Source: Pseudomonas wayambapalatensis (GTDB taxonomy: Bacteria > Pseudomonadota > Gammaproteobacteria > Pseudomonadales > Pseudomonadaceae). Taken from it: a DNA stretch of 64,000 nucleotides. The notes beneath the pieces are model-generated. The model did no database searches. It had not been told where the DNA came from and saw only the letters and a list, made by a program, of their open reading frames with translations. Within the stretch, counting starts at the first letter, position 1, and the number at the start of each line of letters is the position of its first letter. Where the stretch lies: assembly GCA_014268975.2 (NCBI GenBank), contig CP077096.1, positions 3,757,501 to 3,821,500 on the forward strand, given 5' to 3'. This document shows positions 7,891 to 16,993 of this stretch, in pieces. The position numbers were made by a program, and so were the translations under genes.

Positions 7891-10134
7891 TTGACCACCG
7901 CCCAGAACGCCTTCGATCAAGCCGTGGAACGCTGCGCCCAGGAGCCCATCCAGATTCCAGGCAGCATCCGGCCCCACGGCTTTCTGCTGGTACTCGACGA
8001 ACAGGATCTGCGCATCCTGCAGGGCAGCGAGAACGCCGAGCGCTGGCTTGGCATCCCCACCCCGGCACTGATCGGCTGCACCCTGCCCGAGCTGATGGAT
8101 CAAGGCTTCGATGCCCGTCGCCAGTTTGCGCGCCTGCCCCAGGACGAAATCTTTCCCTTCCACATCGGCGACGTGAAACTGCGTGAAGGTGCGCCCTGCG
8201 CCGAGCATCTGCGCCTGCTGGTACACCGCCACGACCAGGTATTGATCGCCGAATTCGAGCCCTGTGGCCCGGCCGACTCCCTGAGTGAACACGACGACTA
8301 CTATCCCCTGGTGCGCGCCTTCGTCAGCAGCCTGCACCAGGCCACGAGCATCGAGGAACTGCTCCAGCAGTCGGTGCTGCAGATCAAGCGCATCACCGGT
8401 TTCGGTCGGGTCAAGGCGTATCGCTTCGATGCCGAGGGCAACGGCCAGGTACTCGCCGAAGCTGCCGACCCCGGCTATCCAAGCTACCTGGGGCTGTGCT
8501 TCCCGGCCTCGGACATTCCGCGCCAGGCTCGCGAGCTGTACAGGATCAACCGTATCCGCCTGATCGAGGATGCCAACTACCAGGCCTCACCCTTGATTCC
8601 CAGCCACAACCCTCGCACCGGCAAGCCGCTGGACATGAGCTTCGCGGCGCTGCGCAGCGTCTCGCCCGTGCACCTGCAATACATGCGTAACATGGGCACG
8701 CTGGCGTCGATGTCGTTGTCGATCATGGTCGATGGCCAGCTCTGGGGCCTGGTGTCCTGCCACCACCAACAGCCGCGTGCCCTGGATTTTCGCACCCGCG
8801 CCGCCTGCGAACTGCTGGGCAGCGTGCTGTCGCTGCAGATCGAGTCCCACGAGGCACACAGCGCAACCCGCACCCTGCTCGACTTGCGCCAGCGTATCGT
8901 CCACATGCTGTCAGCCATGGCCGACTACGACAGCGTCAGCGAAGGGCTGCTCAGCCTGCCCGACGTGCTGCTGGATTTCGTCGGCGCCAGCGGTGCCGCG
9001 ATCATCAGCGCCGAACGTTGCGACCTGATCGGCAACGCACCGCCCGAAACATTGGTCAATGAACTGGTGCAATGGCTGTCCAGCCGCGGGGACGATGGCG
9101 TGTTCAGCAGCGACAACCTGGGCCGCGACATCCCTGAGCTGCCGGCATTGGCCGAACATGCGGGGGGGCTGTTGGCGGTGGCCATCTCCCAGATCCATTC
9201 GCACTATTTGCTGTGGTTCCGTCCCGAGCAGGTGCGCACGGTCAACTGGGCTGGCCAACCGCTCAAGGAGGTCAGCGCCCAGGGCAGCCTCAGCCCACGA
9301 CACAGTTTCGACAGTTGGCAGGAAGAGGTCAGCGGCTTCTGCGCCGCCTGGAACCCGTTGGTCATCGATGGCGTGGCCGAGCTGCGCACCGCCGTGCTGG
9401 TTATCGTGTTGCGCAAAGCTGAGGAGCTGGCGCAACTGAGCGGTGAACTGCAGCGCTCGAACAAGGAACTCGAGGCTTTCTCCTACAGCGTCTCCCACGA
9501 TCTGCGCGCCCCACTGCGGCACATTGCCGGCTACTCCGAACTGCTCAGCGAGGTCGAGGGCGAAGGTCTGTCCGAACGCGGCCAGCGTTTCCTCAAGCAC
9601 ATCGGCGAGGCCGCGCATTTCGCCGGCACACTGGTGGACAACCTGCTCAATTTCTCGCAGATGGGCCGCTCGGCCCTGCGTCTTTCGGATGTCGACCTCA
9701 ATGCGCTGGTCGACAACATCCGCCTGGAATTCGCCCCGGATTACAGCGGCCGCGAGATTGTCTGGGAGATCGCGCGCCTGCCCAAGGTGATCGCCGATCC
9801 TGCCTTCATCAACCTGGTGCTGCAGAACCTGATCGCCAATGCGATCAAATACACCCGCGGGCGCGAGCCTGCACGCATCGAGATCGGTGCACACGAGCAC
9901 GCAGACCGGATCGAGGTCTTCGTGCGCGACAATGGCGTGGGCTTCGACATGACCTACGCCAGCAAGCTGTTCGGCGTCTTCCAGCGCCTGCACCGCATGG
10001 AAGACTTCGAAGGCACCGGCATCGGGCTGGCCAGCGTGCGCCGCATCATCGAGCGGCACGATGGCGAAGTCTGGGCCGAGGGGGAAGTCGACAAGGGCGC
10101 CACCTTCCATTTCGCCCTGCCTGTCATCCGTTGA
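7891..10134 (+). CDS. bphP: Bacteriophytochrome sensor histidine kinase
   Basis: A 747-residue red/far-red photoreceptor kinase: PAS (about 18-125), GAF (140-310), PHY (325-505), HisKA dimerisation (about 520-590) and HATPase_c (630-745). The biliverdin-attachment cysteine is Cys15, followed by EPIQIPGSIRPHG as in bacteriophytochromes. The GAF domain has the PASDIP motif and the CHH triad. The phosphorylated histidine is His536 in SVSHDLRAPLRH. The start is a TTG behind GGGAGAG; no ATG gives a better match. It is followed by a response regulator 24 bases downstream. No heme oxygenase (bphO), which makes biliverdin and often sits next to bphP, is found here. Confidence 0.95.
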   Translation: MTTAQNAFDQAVERCAQEPIQIPGSIRPHGFLLVLDEQDLRILQGSENAERWLGIPTPALIGCTLPELMDQGFDARRQFARLPQDEIFPFHIGDVKLREGAPCAEHLRLLVHRHDQVLIAEFEPCGPADSLSEHDDYYPLVRAFVSSLHQATSIEELLQQSVLQIKRITGFGRVKAYRFDAEGNGQVLAEAADPGYPSYLGLCFPASDIPRQARELYRINRIRLIEDANYQASPLIPSHNPRTGKPLDMSFAALRSVSPVHLQYMRNMGTLASMSLSIMVDGQLWGLVSCHHQQPRALDFRTRAACELLGSVLSLQIESHEAHSATRTLLDLRQRIVHMLSAMADYDSVSEGLLSLPDVLLDFVGASGAAIISAERCDLIGNAPPETLVNELVQWLSSRGDDGVFSSDNLGRDIPELPALAEHAGGLLAVAISQIHSHYLLWFRPEQVRTVNWAGQPLKEVSAQGSLSPRHSFDSWQEEVSGFCAAWNPLVIDGVAELRTAVLVIVLRKAEELAQLSGELQRSNKELEAFSYSVSHDLRAPLRHIAGYSELLSEVEGEGLSERGQRFLKHIGEAAHFAGTLVDNLLNFSQMGRSALRLSDVDLNALVDNIRLEFAPDYSGREIVWEIARLPKVIADPAFINLVLQNLIANAIKYTRGREPARIEIGAHEHADRIEVFVRDNGVGFDMTYASKLFGVFQRLHRMEDFEGTGIGLASVRRIIERHDGEVWAEGEVDKGATFHFALPVIR

Positions 10135-10158
10135 ATACCTGAGGTAACCGTACACATC

Positions 10159-10620
10159 ATGCTCAAACCGATCCTGCTGGTCGAAGACAACCCCCGGGAC
10201 CTGGAACTGACGCTCCTGGCCCTGGAACGCAGCCAGTTGGCCAACGAAGTCATTGTCCTGCGCGATGGCGCCGATGCCCTCGACTACCTGCTGCGGCGCA
10301 ACGCCTACGCCGAACGCGACGACGGCAACCCGGCGGTGCTGCTGCTCGACCTCAAGCTGCCCAAGGTCGACGGCCTGGAAGTGCTCAAGGAAGTACGCTC
10401 CACGCCAGAGCTGCGCAGCATCCCCACCGTCATGCTGACCTCGTCGCGCGAGGAACCCGACCTGCTGCGCGCCTATGAGCTGGGCGTCAACGCATACGTG
10501 GTCAAGCCGGTGGAGTTCAAGGAGTTCGTTGCCGCCATTTCCGACCTCGGGGTGTTCTGGGCCGTGCTCAACGAACCTCCGCCCGGCTCGCTGCGCCTGA
10601 ACCGGCGTGGCGGCAACTGA
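10159..10620 (+). CDS. Single-domain response regulator (Rcp1-like)
   Basis: A 153-residue protein made only of a receiver domain. Acidic pocket at Glu9-Asp10, phosphoacceptor Asp64 in LLLDLKLP, conserved Thr/Ser in MLTSS and Lys in VVKPVEF. The insert between beta2 and alpha2 (LLRRNAYAERDD) is typical of the Rcp1-type regulators that pair with phytochrome kinases. With 24 bases to bphP and 11 to the next gene it is surely in the same operon. It likely takes phosphate from BphP; no output domain is present, so it acts by protein contact or relay. Confidence 0.92.
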   Translation: MLKPILLVEDNPRDLELTLLALERSQLANEVIVLRDGADALDYLLRRNAYAERDDGNPAVLLLDLKLPKVDGLEVLKEVRSTPELRSIPTVMLTSSREEPDLLRAYELGVNAYVVKPVEFKEFVAAISDLGVFWAVLNEPPPGSLRLNRRGGN

Positions 10621-10631
10621 AGGCGTCGACG

Positions 10632-13019
10632 ATGCAAACTACCGCGCTGAAACTGCTGATGGTCGAAGACAGTTCGATGGACGCCGAGCTGAGTCTGTTG
10701 CGCCTTGAGCGCAGTGGTTTTCAAGTCCAGTCGCGCCTGGTGTTCGACCATGCCGGAGTCGAACACGCTCTGCTCGAGGGCCGCTACGACCTGATCCTGT
10801 GCGACTGCGTCCTGCCCGGCTCCTCCGGCACCGAAGTGCTGGCCATCGCCCAGCGCCTGGCACCAGACGTGCCCTTCATCTTCCTTTCCGGCATCTACGG
10901 CGAAGAGCACGCCGTGGAGATGATCCGCCTGGGCGCCACCGACTATGTGTTGAAGAAAAACCTGCCGCTGCTGCCCAAGGCCGTGCGCCGGGCACTGACC
11001 GAGGTGCAGGAGCGCCAGCGGCGGCGCCGTGCCGAAGAGGCGCTGGCCGATGTCGAAGCACGTGCACGCATTGCCATCGACGCCGCCGGCATGGGCACCT
11101 GGGACTACCGCCCGCAGGAAGACCTGCTGCTCTGGGACGACCGCTGCAAGACCCTGTTCGGCCTGCCGGTCGACACCGAGATGAGCCTGGAGGTGTTCTA
11201 CGCCGGCATCCATCCCGAGGACCAGCCCCATGTCAGCCAGGCCGTGGAGCTGGCGATGCGGCCGGACAGCGACGGCCACTACCGCGCCGAATTCCGCATT
11301 ACCGCACCCGGCAACCTGGAACCGCACTGGCTGCTGTCCACCGGACAGACGCAGTTTGTCGATGGCCGCTGCGTGCGCTTTTCCGGCGTGCTGCAGGACA
11401 TCCACCAGCAACGCCTGGCCACCCAGGCGCTCAAGCAGCTCAATGAAATGCTCGGCGAACGGGTCGAGCGCCGCACCCGCGAGCGCGACCGGGCCTGGGA
11501 GCTGTCGCAAGACCTGCTCGCGGTGTTGAACAAAGACCTCACGCCAGTAGCGCTGAACCCGGCCTGGGAAGCGGTACTGGGCATCAGCCGCGAACGCCTG
11601 AGCCAGACGTCGCTGCTGCACCTGCTACCCGAAGCCGAGCAGGAAGCCTTTCTCGAAGAGCTGGCCGCCCTCGCCCACGGGCGCACCAGCGCCCGTTTCA
11701 TCGGCCGTATCCAGCATGCCGGCGGGCAGCAGCGCTGGCTGTCCTGGGCGGTGGTCCCGGAAGATACGCTGTTGTACGTGGTCGCCCGCGATATCACCAG
11801 CGAGCGCGAAGCGGCGCTGGGGCTGGCCGAGGCCAACAGCCGCCTGCGTGACCAGATCGTCGAGCGCGAGCGCATCGAGGCAGCCCTGCAACAGATGCAA
11901 CGCCTGGAAGCGGTGGGCCAACTCACCGCAGGCGTGGCCCACGACTTCAACAACCTGCTGACCGTGATCCTCACCGGCGCCAGCTTCGTCGAGCGAGACC
12001 TCGACAAAGGCGACCTGGTCAGGGCGCGCAGCCGCCTGAAGCATGTGCGCGAAGCCGGTGAACGCGGGGCCAAGCTTACCTCGCAGTTATTGGCCTTCTC
12101 GCGCCGCCAGCGCCTGGAGCCGGTGCCATTGAACCTCAACCGCACCCTGGGCGGCCTCGAGGAACTGCTGAGTCGCACCCTGGGCGGCAATATCTCGGTG
12201 CGCCTGGATCTGGACAGCAGCCTCTGGCAGGCACTGACCGACCCGACCCAGACCGAGATGATCATCCTCAACCTGGCGATCAACGCCCGCGACGCCATGC
12301 CGGCCGGCGGCCAGTTGACCCTGTCGACTCGCAACATGCAAATCGATACCCTCGCCCAGCGCCCGGAAGACCCCGAGCCTGGCGAGTACGTGATGCTGTC
12401 GATTCGCGACACCGGTTGCGGCATGAGCGAAGAGGTGGTGGCCCGGGTCTTCGAACCCTTCTTCACCACCAAGGATATCGGCAAGGGCTCGGGCCTGGGC
12501 CTGGCCCAGGTGTTCGGCTTCGCCAAGCAGTCAGGCGGGGGCGTACGCATCGACACGGCGCCCGGGCTCGGCACCCAGGTCAGCGTCTACCTGCCGGCGG
12601 TCAAGCGAACCGACCTCGACGAACCGCAGAATCTCGCACAGTCGCAGGGTACATCGCTCAACGGCCATGACCGAGTGGTGCTGCTGGTGGATGACGATCA
12701 CCTGGTCCGTGACATGATCGGAGACGTGCTGCGCCTGCATGGCTACCAGGTACGCCAGGCCCACAGTGGCGAACAGGCCCTGGCCTTGCTCGACGAGCGC
12801 ATCGATCTGCTGCTCTCCGACTTTGCCATGCCCGAGTTCAACGGCGCCCAGTTGGCCCACGCCGCGCGCGAGCGCTACCCTCGCCTGCCCGTGGTGTTTC
12901 TCACGGGCTACGCCGAACTGGAAGGGCTGGATTTGCCTGGCAGCCTGGTCATACAGAAGCCCGTGCAAGCCGAGGATCTGACCCGGGCACTGAACGATTT
13001 GCTGGGGGACGCGGGATAA
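10632..13019 (+). CDS. Hybrid histidine kinase with N- and C-terminal receiver domains
   Basis: A 795-residue soluble protein: receiver 1 (about 5-120, Asp58), a PAS domain (about 145-265), a coiled linker, a second PAS-like segment (about 295-405), HisKA with His437 in GVAHDFNNLL, HATPase_c (about 500-640) and receiver 2 (about 675-790, Asp730). There are no membrane segments. It completes the phytochrome operon and can form a phosphorelay in which phosphate passes between BphP, the small regulator and this kinase; the direction of flow is inference. The final output is not encoded here. Confidence 0.9.
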   Translation: MQTTALKLLMVEDSSMDAELSLLRLERSGFQVQSRLVFDHAGVEHALLEGRYDLILCDCVLPGSSGTEVLAIAQRLAPDVPFIFLSGIYGEEHAVEMIRLGATDYVLKKNLPLLPKAVRRALTEVQERQRRRRAEEALADVEARARIAIDAAGMGTWDYRPQEDLLLWDDRCKTLFGLPVDTEMSLEVFYAGIHPEDQPHVSQAVELAMRPDSDGHYRAEFRITAPGNLEPHWLLSTGQTQFVDGRCVRFSGVLQDIHQQRLATQALKQLNEMLGERVERRTRERDRAWELSQDLLAVLNKDLTPVALNPAWEAVLGISRERLSQTSLLHLLPEAEQEAFLEELAALAHGRTSARFIGRIQHAGGQQRWLSWAVVPEDTLLYVVARDITSEREAALGLAEANSRLRDQIVERERIEAALQQMQRLEAVGQLTAGVAHDFNNLLTVILTGASFVERDLDKGDLVRARSRLKHVREAGERGAKLTSQLLAFSRRQRLEPVPLNLNRTLGGLEELLSRTLGGNISVRLDLDSSLWQALTDPTQTEMIILNLAINARDAMPAGGQLTLSTRNMQIDTLAQRPEDPEPGEYVMLSIRDTGCGMSEEVVARVFEPFFTTKDIGKGSGLGLAQVFGFAKQSGGGVRIDTAPGLGTQVSVYLPAVKRTDLDEPQNLAQSQGTSLNGHDRVVLLVDDDHLVRDMIGDVLRLHGYQVRQAHSGEQALALLDERIDLLLSDFAMPEFNGAQLAHAARERYPRLPVVFLTGYAELEGLDLPGSLVIQKPVQAEDLTRALNDLLGDAG

Positions 13020-13117
13020 GCCAGGATGGCCTGCCGTGCGCGCTTCATCTGACCAGCAGACACAAGAAATCGCCAGGCTGGCTTGCAGGCTGGACGCTTG
13101 AGATTGCTTGGAAGTAA

Positions 13118-13192
13118 TGGCAGGGGCGGCTGGATTCGAACCAACGCATGGCAGGATCAAAACCTGCTGCCTTACCGCTTGGCGACGCCCCT
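13118..13192 (-). tRNA. tRNA-Gln (anticodon UUG)
   Basis: Read on the minus strand, a full cloverleaf of 75 bases with encoded CCA: acceptor stem AGGGGCG/CGCCCCT, anticodon stem GCAGG/CCTGC around the loop TTTTGAT (anticodon TTG, plus-strand 13158-13160), and a TTCGAAT T-loop. It lies alone between two plus-strand genes with no neighbouring tRNA. Confidence 0.96.
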
Positions 13193-13484
13193 GTATCGAA
13201 TTCACTGACAGCTACGTGTGTTGCTGTGCTGGAATGGGCCGCACTTTACCAACATTCTTTTCGACTGGGAACCCCCCGAGTTGAAAAAAATTGCCGGAAA
13301 ACAGCAAGTTAGTGCCCACGCCCACGAGATGATGCCTTCACACCCGTTGCCAGGGACACTGCTCGCCCCTGAAAGCCTCGGCACCGATAACCATCCGTCG
13401 GTTTTTTTCCGCCTCGCTTCAACACATGCGCCTTTGCCCATTCCAAGCAATTAACCACCGCTTGCGCATCACAAGGAGGGCGCC
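13193..13484. other. Intergenic region upstream of tRNA-Gln and the YdcH-like gene
   Basis: About 290 bases without a supported gene. It should carry the tRNA-Gln promoter (minus strand) and the promoter of the YdcH gene. A strong AAGGAGG ribosome binding site at about 13473-13479 serves the latter. I see no repeat or structured RNA that stands out. Confidence 0.5.
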
Positions 13485-13727
13485 ATGCCAGTCTCACACG
13501 ACCTGTATCAGGACCTGCACTACCCACGCGAAATCGTTCAACAACGGCGTCAGCAGGACAAGACGCTGGACCGCCTGCTGGACGACTACATGGACCTCGA
13601 CAACCAGGTGCTGGCGGCCGAATCGATTTCGGCGGGCAACTTCGTGGATGAAGACCTGCGCCATCTCAAGGAAAAGCGCCTGGCCGTCAAGTTCATGATC
13701 GAACGGCAGTTGGAGCGCAAAGCGTGA
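13485..13727 (+). CDS. YdcH family protein (DUF465)
   Basis: An 80-residue, highly charged, helical protein with the DUF465/YdcH pattern: an N-terminal part with many Gln/Arg/Asp and a C-terminal DLRHLKEKRLAVKFMIE segment (about 58-74). Such proteins are small coiled-coil proteins of unknown function. The ribosome binding site AAGGAGG is strong, suggesting good expression. It is probably a single-gene unit ahead of zapE. Confidence 0.85.
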   Translation: MPVSHDLYQDLHYPREIVQQRRQQDKTLDRLLDDYMDLDNQVLAAESISAGNFVDEDLRHLKEKRLAVKFMIERQLERKA

Positions 13728-13836
13728 TCGGCACGACTTATCGCGTCATGCGATAACGGCGGCGCACATTCTCGACTGGTCAAACGACGCAGGCTCGCGC
13801 AAGCTGCGTCTGCCCTCGTCATTCGGAGATGTCGCC

Positions 13837-14913
13837 TTGTCCGCCTGGATTCAAAACTCTCTGCGCCACCTCGGCCAGCGCCTGCGTGCCTCGCCCCCGG
13901 CCGACGCCACGCTGCTGACGCACTTCCAGGGCAAGGCCCACGAACGCGGTTATACCCTGAGCGAAGGCCAACACCGGGTGATCGAGGCCATGGCCACGCA
14001 ACTCGCCGCCCTCGACCAAGGCCAGGCGCGCAGCCTGTACCTCCATGGCTCGGTCGGTCGAGGCAAGAGCTGGCTGCTCGACGGGTTCTTCCAGGCCGTG
14101 CCGACCAACGCAAAACGCCGCCTGCACTTCCATGATTTCTTCGCCCGCCTGCACGAAGGCATGCACCGCCACCGCGCCCTGGACGATGCACTGGGGGCCA
14201 CCCTGGATGCATTGCTAGGCGATTGCCAGGTGTTGTGCTTCGACGAATTCCACGTCCACGACATTGGCGATGCAATGCTGCTCACCCGCTTGTTCGGTGC
14301 ACTGTTCGAGCGTGGTGTGTTCTTGCTGGTAACGTCCAACTACGCTCCTGAAGGGCTGCTGCCCAACCCGCTGTATCACGAGCGCTTCCTGCCGGTGATC
14401 CGCCTGATCAATGACCGCATGCAGGTGCTGGAAGTGGGCGGTGAAACCGATTTTCGCAGCCTGCCGGCCAATCGCGAGCAGCAGCGCTTTACCCAAGGGC
14501 ACTATGTCTGGCCGGCCGACACCACGCAGCGCCAGATCCTTGCCGTGCCTGCCGCCCAGGCCATCACGCTGGAGGTCAATCGCCGCCCGCTGCGTGCGCT
14601 GCACAGCCATGGGCGACAGGTGATGTTCGCCTTCGACGACCTGTGCGAGCAGCCCACTGCGGTCATCGACTATCTGGCCCTGGCCGAACGTTTCGACCAA
14701 TGGATCATCGATGGCCTGGATGACCTGTCAGCCTGTTCACTGGCCGCGCAGCAGCGCTTCGTCAACCTGATCGATGTGCTGTACGACCAGGACAAGTCGC
14801 TGCTGGTGCTGGGCAGGCGCAGCCTGGAGCAAAGCCTGGGCGGGGCGATCAACGACCTGATGCGCACCCGCAGCCGGCTAGGGCAACTGCAGCAGATGGG
14901 GCCTGCGGCCTGA
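13837..14913 (+). CDS. zapE: Cell division ATPase ZapE (AFG1-like)
   Basis: A 358-residue AAA-type ATPase of the AFG1/ZapE family. Walker A GSVGRGKS (about 71-78), Walker B LCFDEFHVHD (about 133-142), and the family motif LVTSNYAPEGLLPN (about 165-178). ZapE binds FtsZ and acts at late constriction in E. coli. The frame opens with TTG; no upstream ATG is in frame near it. Convergent with prpE, with only about 30 bases between the stops. Confidence 0.92.
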   Translation: MSAWIQNSLRHLGQRLRASPPADATLLTHFQGKAHERGYTLSEGQHRVIEAMATQLAALDQGQARSLYLHGSVGRGKSWLLDGFFQAVPTNAKRRLHFHDFFARLHEGMHRHRALDDALGATLDALLGDCQVLCFDEFHVHDIGDAMLLTRLFGALFERGVFLLVTSNYAPEGLLPNPLYHERFLPVIRLINDRMQVLEVGGETDFRSLPANREQQRFTQGHYVWPADTTQRQILAVPAAQAITLEVNRRPLRALHSHGRQVMFAFDDLCEQPTAVIDYLALAERFDQWIIDGLDDLSACSLAAQQRFVNLIDVLYDQDKSLLVLGRRSLEQSLGGAINDLMRTRSRLGQLQQMGPAA

Positions 14914-14943
14914 GGGCGCGCGCCTGCCGTTGACAGCACAGCC

Positions 14944-16833
14944 TTAGCCCACCCGCGGCAAGTCCGCCAGCACGCCCTCTATCTCACCCAGGACCGCCGG
15001 GTCATCCAGCGTGGACGGTGCCACGTAGTCCACGCCATCGGCAATCTTGCGCAGCACCGCGCGCAGGATCTTGCCCGACCGCGTCTTGGGCAGGCGCTTG
15101 ACCAGACGCACTCGATTGAAACAGGCCAGCGCCCCGATCTGCTCGCGTACCCTGGCCACCAGTTCGGCCTGCAACTGCTGCTCGGCAATGCCCTGCCCGT
15201 CCTTGAGTACCACCAGCGCCAGCGGCACCTGGCCCTTGATCTCGTCGTGCACGCCGATCACCGCGCATTCGGCCACCGCCGGATGCTGCGCCACCAGGTC
15301 CTCCATTTCACCGGTAGACAGCCGATGCCCGGAGACGTTGATCACATCATCGGTGCGCCCCATGATGTAGACGAAGCCGTCATCGTCCAGGTAGCCGCCG
15401 TCACCGGTGTGGTAATAGCCCGGATAGCTGTGCAGGTAGGCCTGCAGGTAGCGTGGGTGGTCGCCCCAGAGCGTCTGGCTGCAACCTGGCGGTAACGGCA
15501 AGGCGATCACGATGGCGCCCTGCTGGTTCGGCCCCAGGGGTCGCCCCTCATCGTCCAGCACCTGCACGTGATAGCCCGGCACTGCGCGATTGCTCGATCC
15601 CGGGCGTGCAGCGCTGCCCTCGAGCCCCACGCACGGTGCGGTCACCGGCCAACCGGTCTCGGTCTGCCACCAGTGATCGTGCACAGGTTTGCCACTGACC
15701 CGCTCCAGCCACTGGTGGGTGCTGGAGTCGAGTTTCTCGCCGGCAAGGAACAACTGTCGCAGCGAGCCCAGGTCATGACGGCGGATCAGCTCGCCCTCCG
15801 GATCTTCCTTGCGGATCGCACGCATGGCGGTCGGTGCGCAGAACAGTGCATTGACCTTGTACTGTTCGACCACCCGCCAGTACGCCGAGGCATCCGGGGT
15901 GCGAATCGGCTTGCCTTCGTAGAACACAGTGGTGCAGCCGCTCATCAGCGGCCCGTAGACGATCAGCGAATGGCCGACCACCCAGCCCACGTCGGAAATC
16001 CCCCACCACACATCGCCCGCCTGCATGCCATAGACGTGACGCATGGCGTAGCACAGCGCGACCGCATTGCCGCCATTCTCACGCACGATACCCTTGGGTT
16101 TTCCGGTGGTGCCGGAGGTGTACATGATGTACAGCGGGTCGCCTGCGTCCAGCTCGACCGGTGCCACCGGCTCGGCGTCGGCCACCGCCTTCTGCCAATC
16201 CAGGTCGCGCCCAGGCTGCCACTGCGCGCGGGCCTGGGGACGTTGCAGCACCAGCACATGCCGGGGTTGGTGCCGGGCCAACTGCAGGGCGCGATCGACC
16301 AGCGGTTTGTATTCGATCACCCGGTCGAACTCCAGGCCACAGGACGCGGTGAGCAGCAGGGTCGGACGCGCATCGTCGATACGCAGGGCCAATTCGTTGG
16401 CGGCAAAACCGCCGAACACCACCGAGTGCACCGCGCCGATCCGCGCGCAGGCCAGCATGGCCATGGCCGCCTGCGGCACCATGGGCATGTAGATGATCAC
16501 CCCATCCCCCTTGCCCACGCCGAGCGCGCGCAGCAGACCGGCCAGGCGCGCGACCTCGTCGCGCAACTGAAGGTAGGTGAAGGTCTGCGCGGCGCCGGTC
16601 ACGGGCGAATCATAGATCAGCGCCAACTGCTCGCCGCGGCCTTGCTCGATCTGATGGTCCAGGGCCAGGTAGCTGCTGTTCAGCCGCCCGTCAGCGAACC
16701 AGCGGTGGGTGCCGTCCTGGTTTTCCTGCAGGGTGAGGGTGGGTTTGCGGTGCCAGGCGAGCTGCTCGGCCTGGGCTTGCCAGAAGCTGGCGGGGTCGGT
16801 GATGGAATGCGCATAGCTGTGCTGATAGGTCAT
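14944..16833 (-). CDS. prpE: Propionyl-CoA synthetase
   Basis: A 629-residue acetyl-CoA-synthetase-like enzyme that activates propionate with ATP and CoA. The AMP-binding motif YTSGTTGKPKG is intact (about 235-245), as are the DHWWQTETGWP motif and Lys588 in KTRSGK, the catalytic, acetylation-prone lysine. Length and sequence fit PrpE rather than Acs (about 650). It is separated by more than 20 kb from the prp cluster at 35-42 kb but supplies its substrate. It is transcribed divergently from the LRR kinase over 160 bases. Confidence 0.9.
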   Translation of the reverse strand: MTYQHSYAHSITDPASFWQAQAEQLAWHRKPTLTLQENQDGTHRWFADGRLNSSYLALDHQIEQGRGEQLALIYDSPVTGAAQTFTYLQLRDEVARLAGLLRALGVGKGDGVIIYMPMVPQAAMAMLACARIGAVHSVVFGGFAANELALRIDDARPTLLLTASCGLEFDRVIEYKPLVDRALQLARHQPRHVLVLQRPQARAQWQPGRDLDWQKAVADAEPVAPVELDAGDPLYIMYTSGTTGKPKGIVRENGGNAVALCYAMRHVYGMQAGDVWWGISDVGWVVGHSLIVYGPLMSGCTTVFYEGKPIRTPDASAYWRVVEQYKVNALFCAPTAMRAIRKEDPEGELIRRHDLGSLRQLFLAGEKLDSSTHQWLERVSGKPVHDHWWQTETGWPVTAPCVGLEGSAARPGSSNRAVPGYHVQVLDDEGRPLGPNQQGAIVIALPLPPGCSQTLWGDHPRYLQAYLHSYPGYYHTGDGGYLDDDGFVYIMGRTDDVINVSGHRLSTGEMEDLVAQHPAVAECAVIGVHDEIKGQVPLALVVLKDGQGIAEQQLQAELVARVREQIGALACFNRVRLVKRLPKTRSGKILRAVLRKIADGVDYVAPSTLDDPAVLGEIEGVLADLPRVG

Positions 16834-16993
16834 TGGTTCGCAACCCGGTACTTGTTGTTATTGAAGGGCGAGCCTTGAGTATGGACCGGCATTGCGGCCC
16901 TGCCATCGGACTTAAGTCGCAACCCTTGTGCAGATTTGCAATGGCCTGGCGCACCTCTAGAATGGCGGTCTTTCCAAGCCATAAGCGCGCACC

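Noticed and set aside
13755..13836. GACGCAG/CTGCGTC hairpin before zapE as a terminator
   Set aside because: It has an 11-base loop and no T-run, so it is more likely incidental or a weak structure in the zapE leader.
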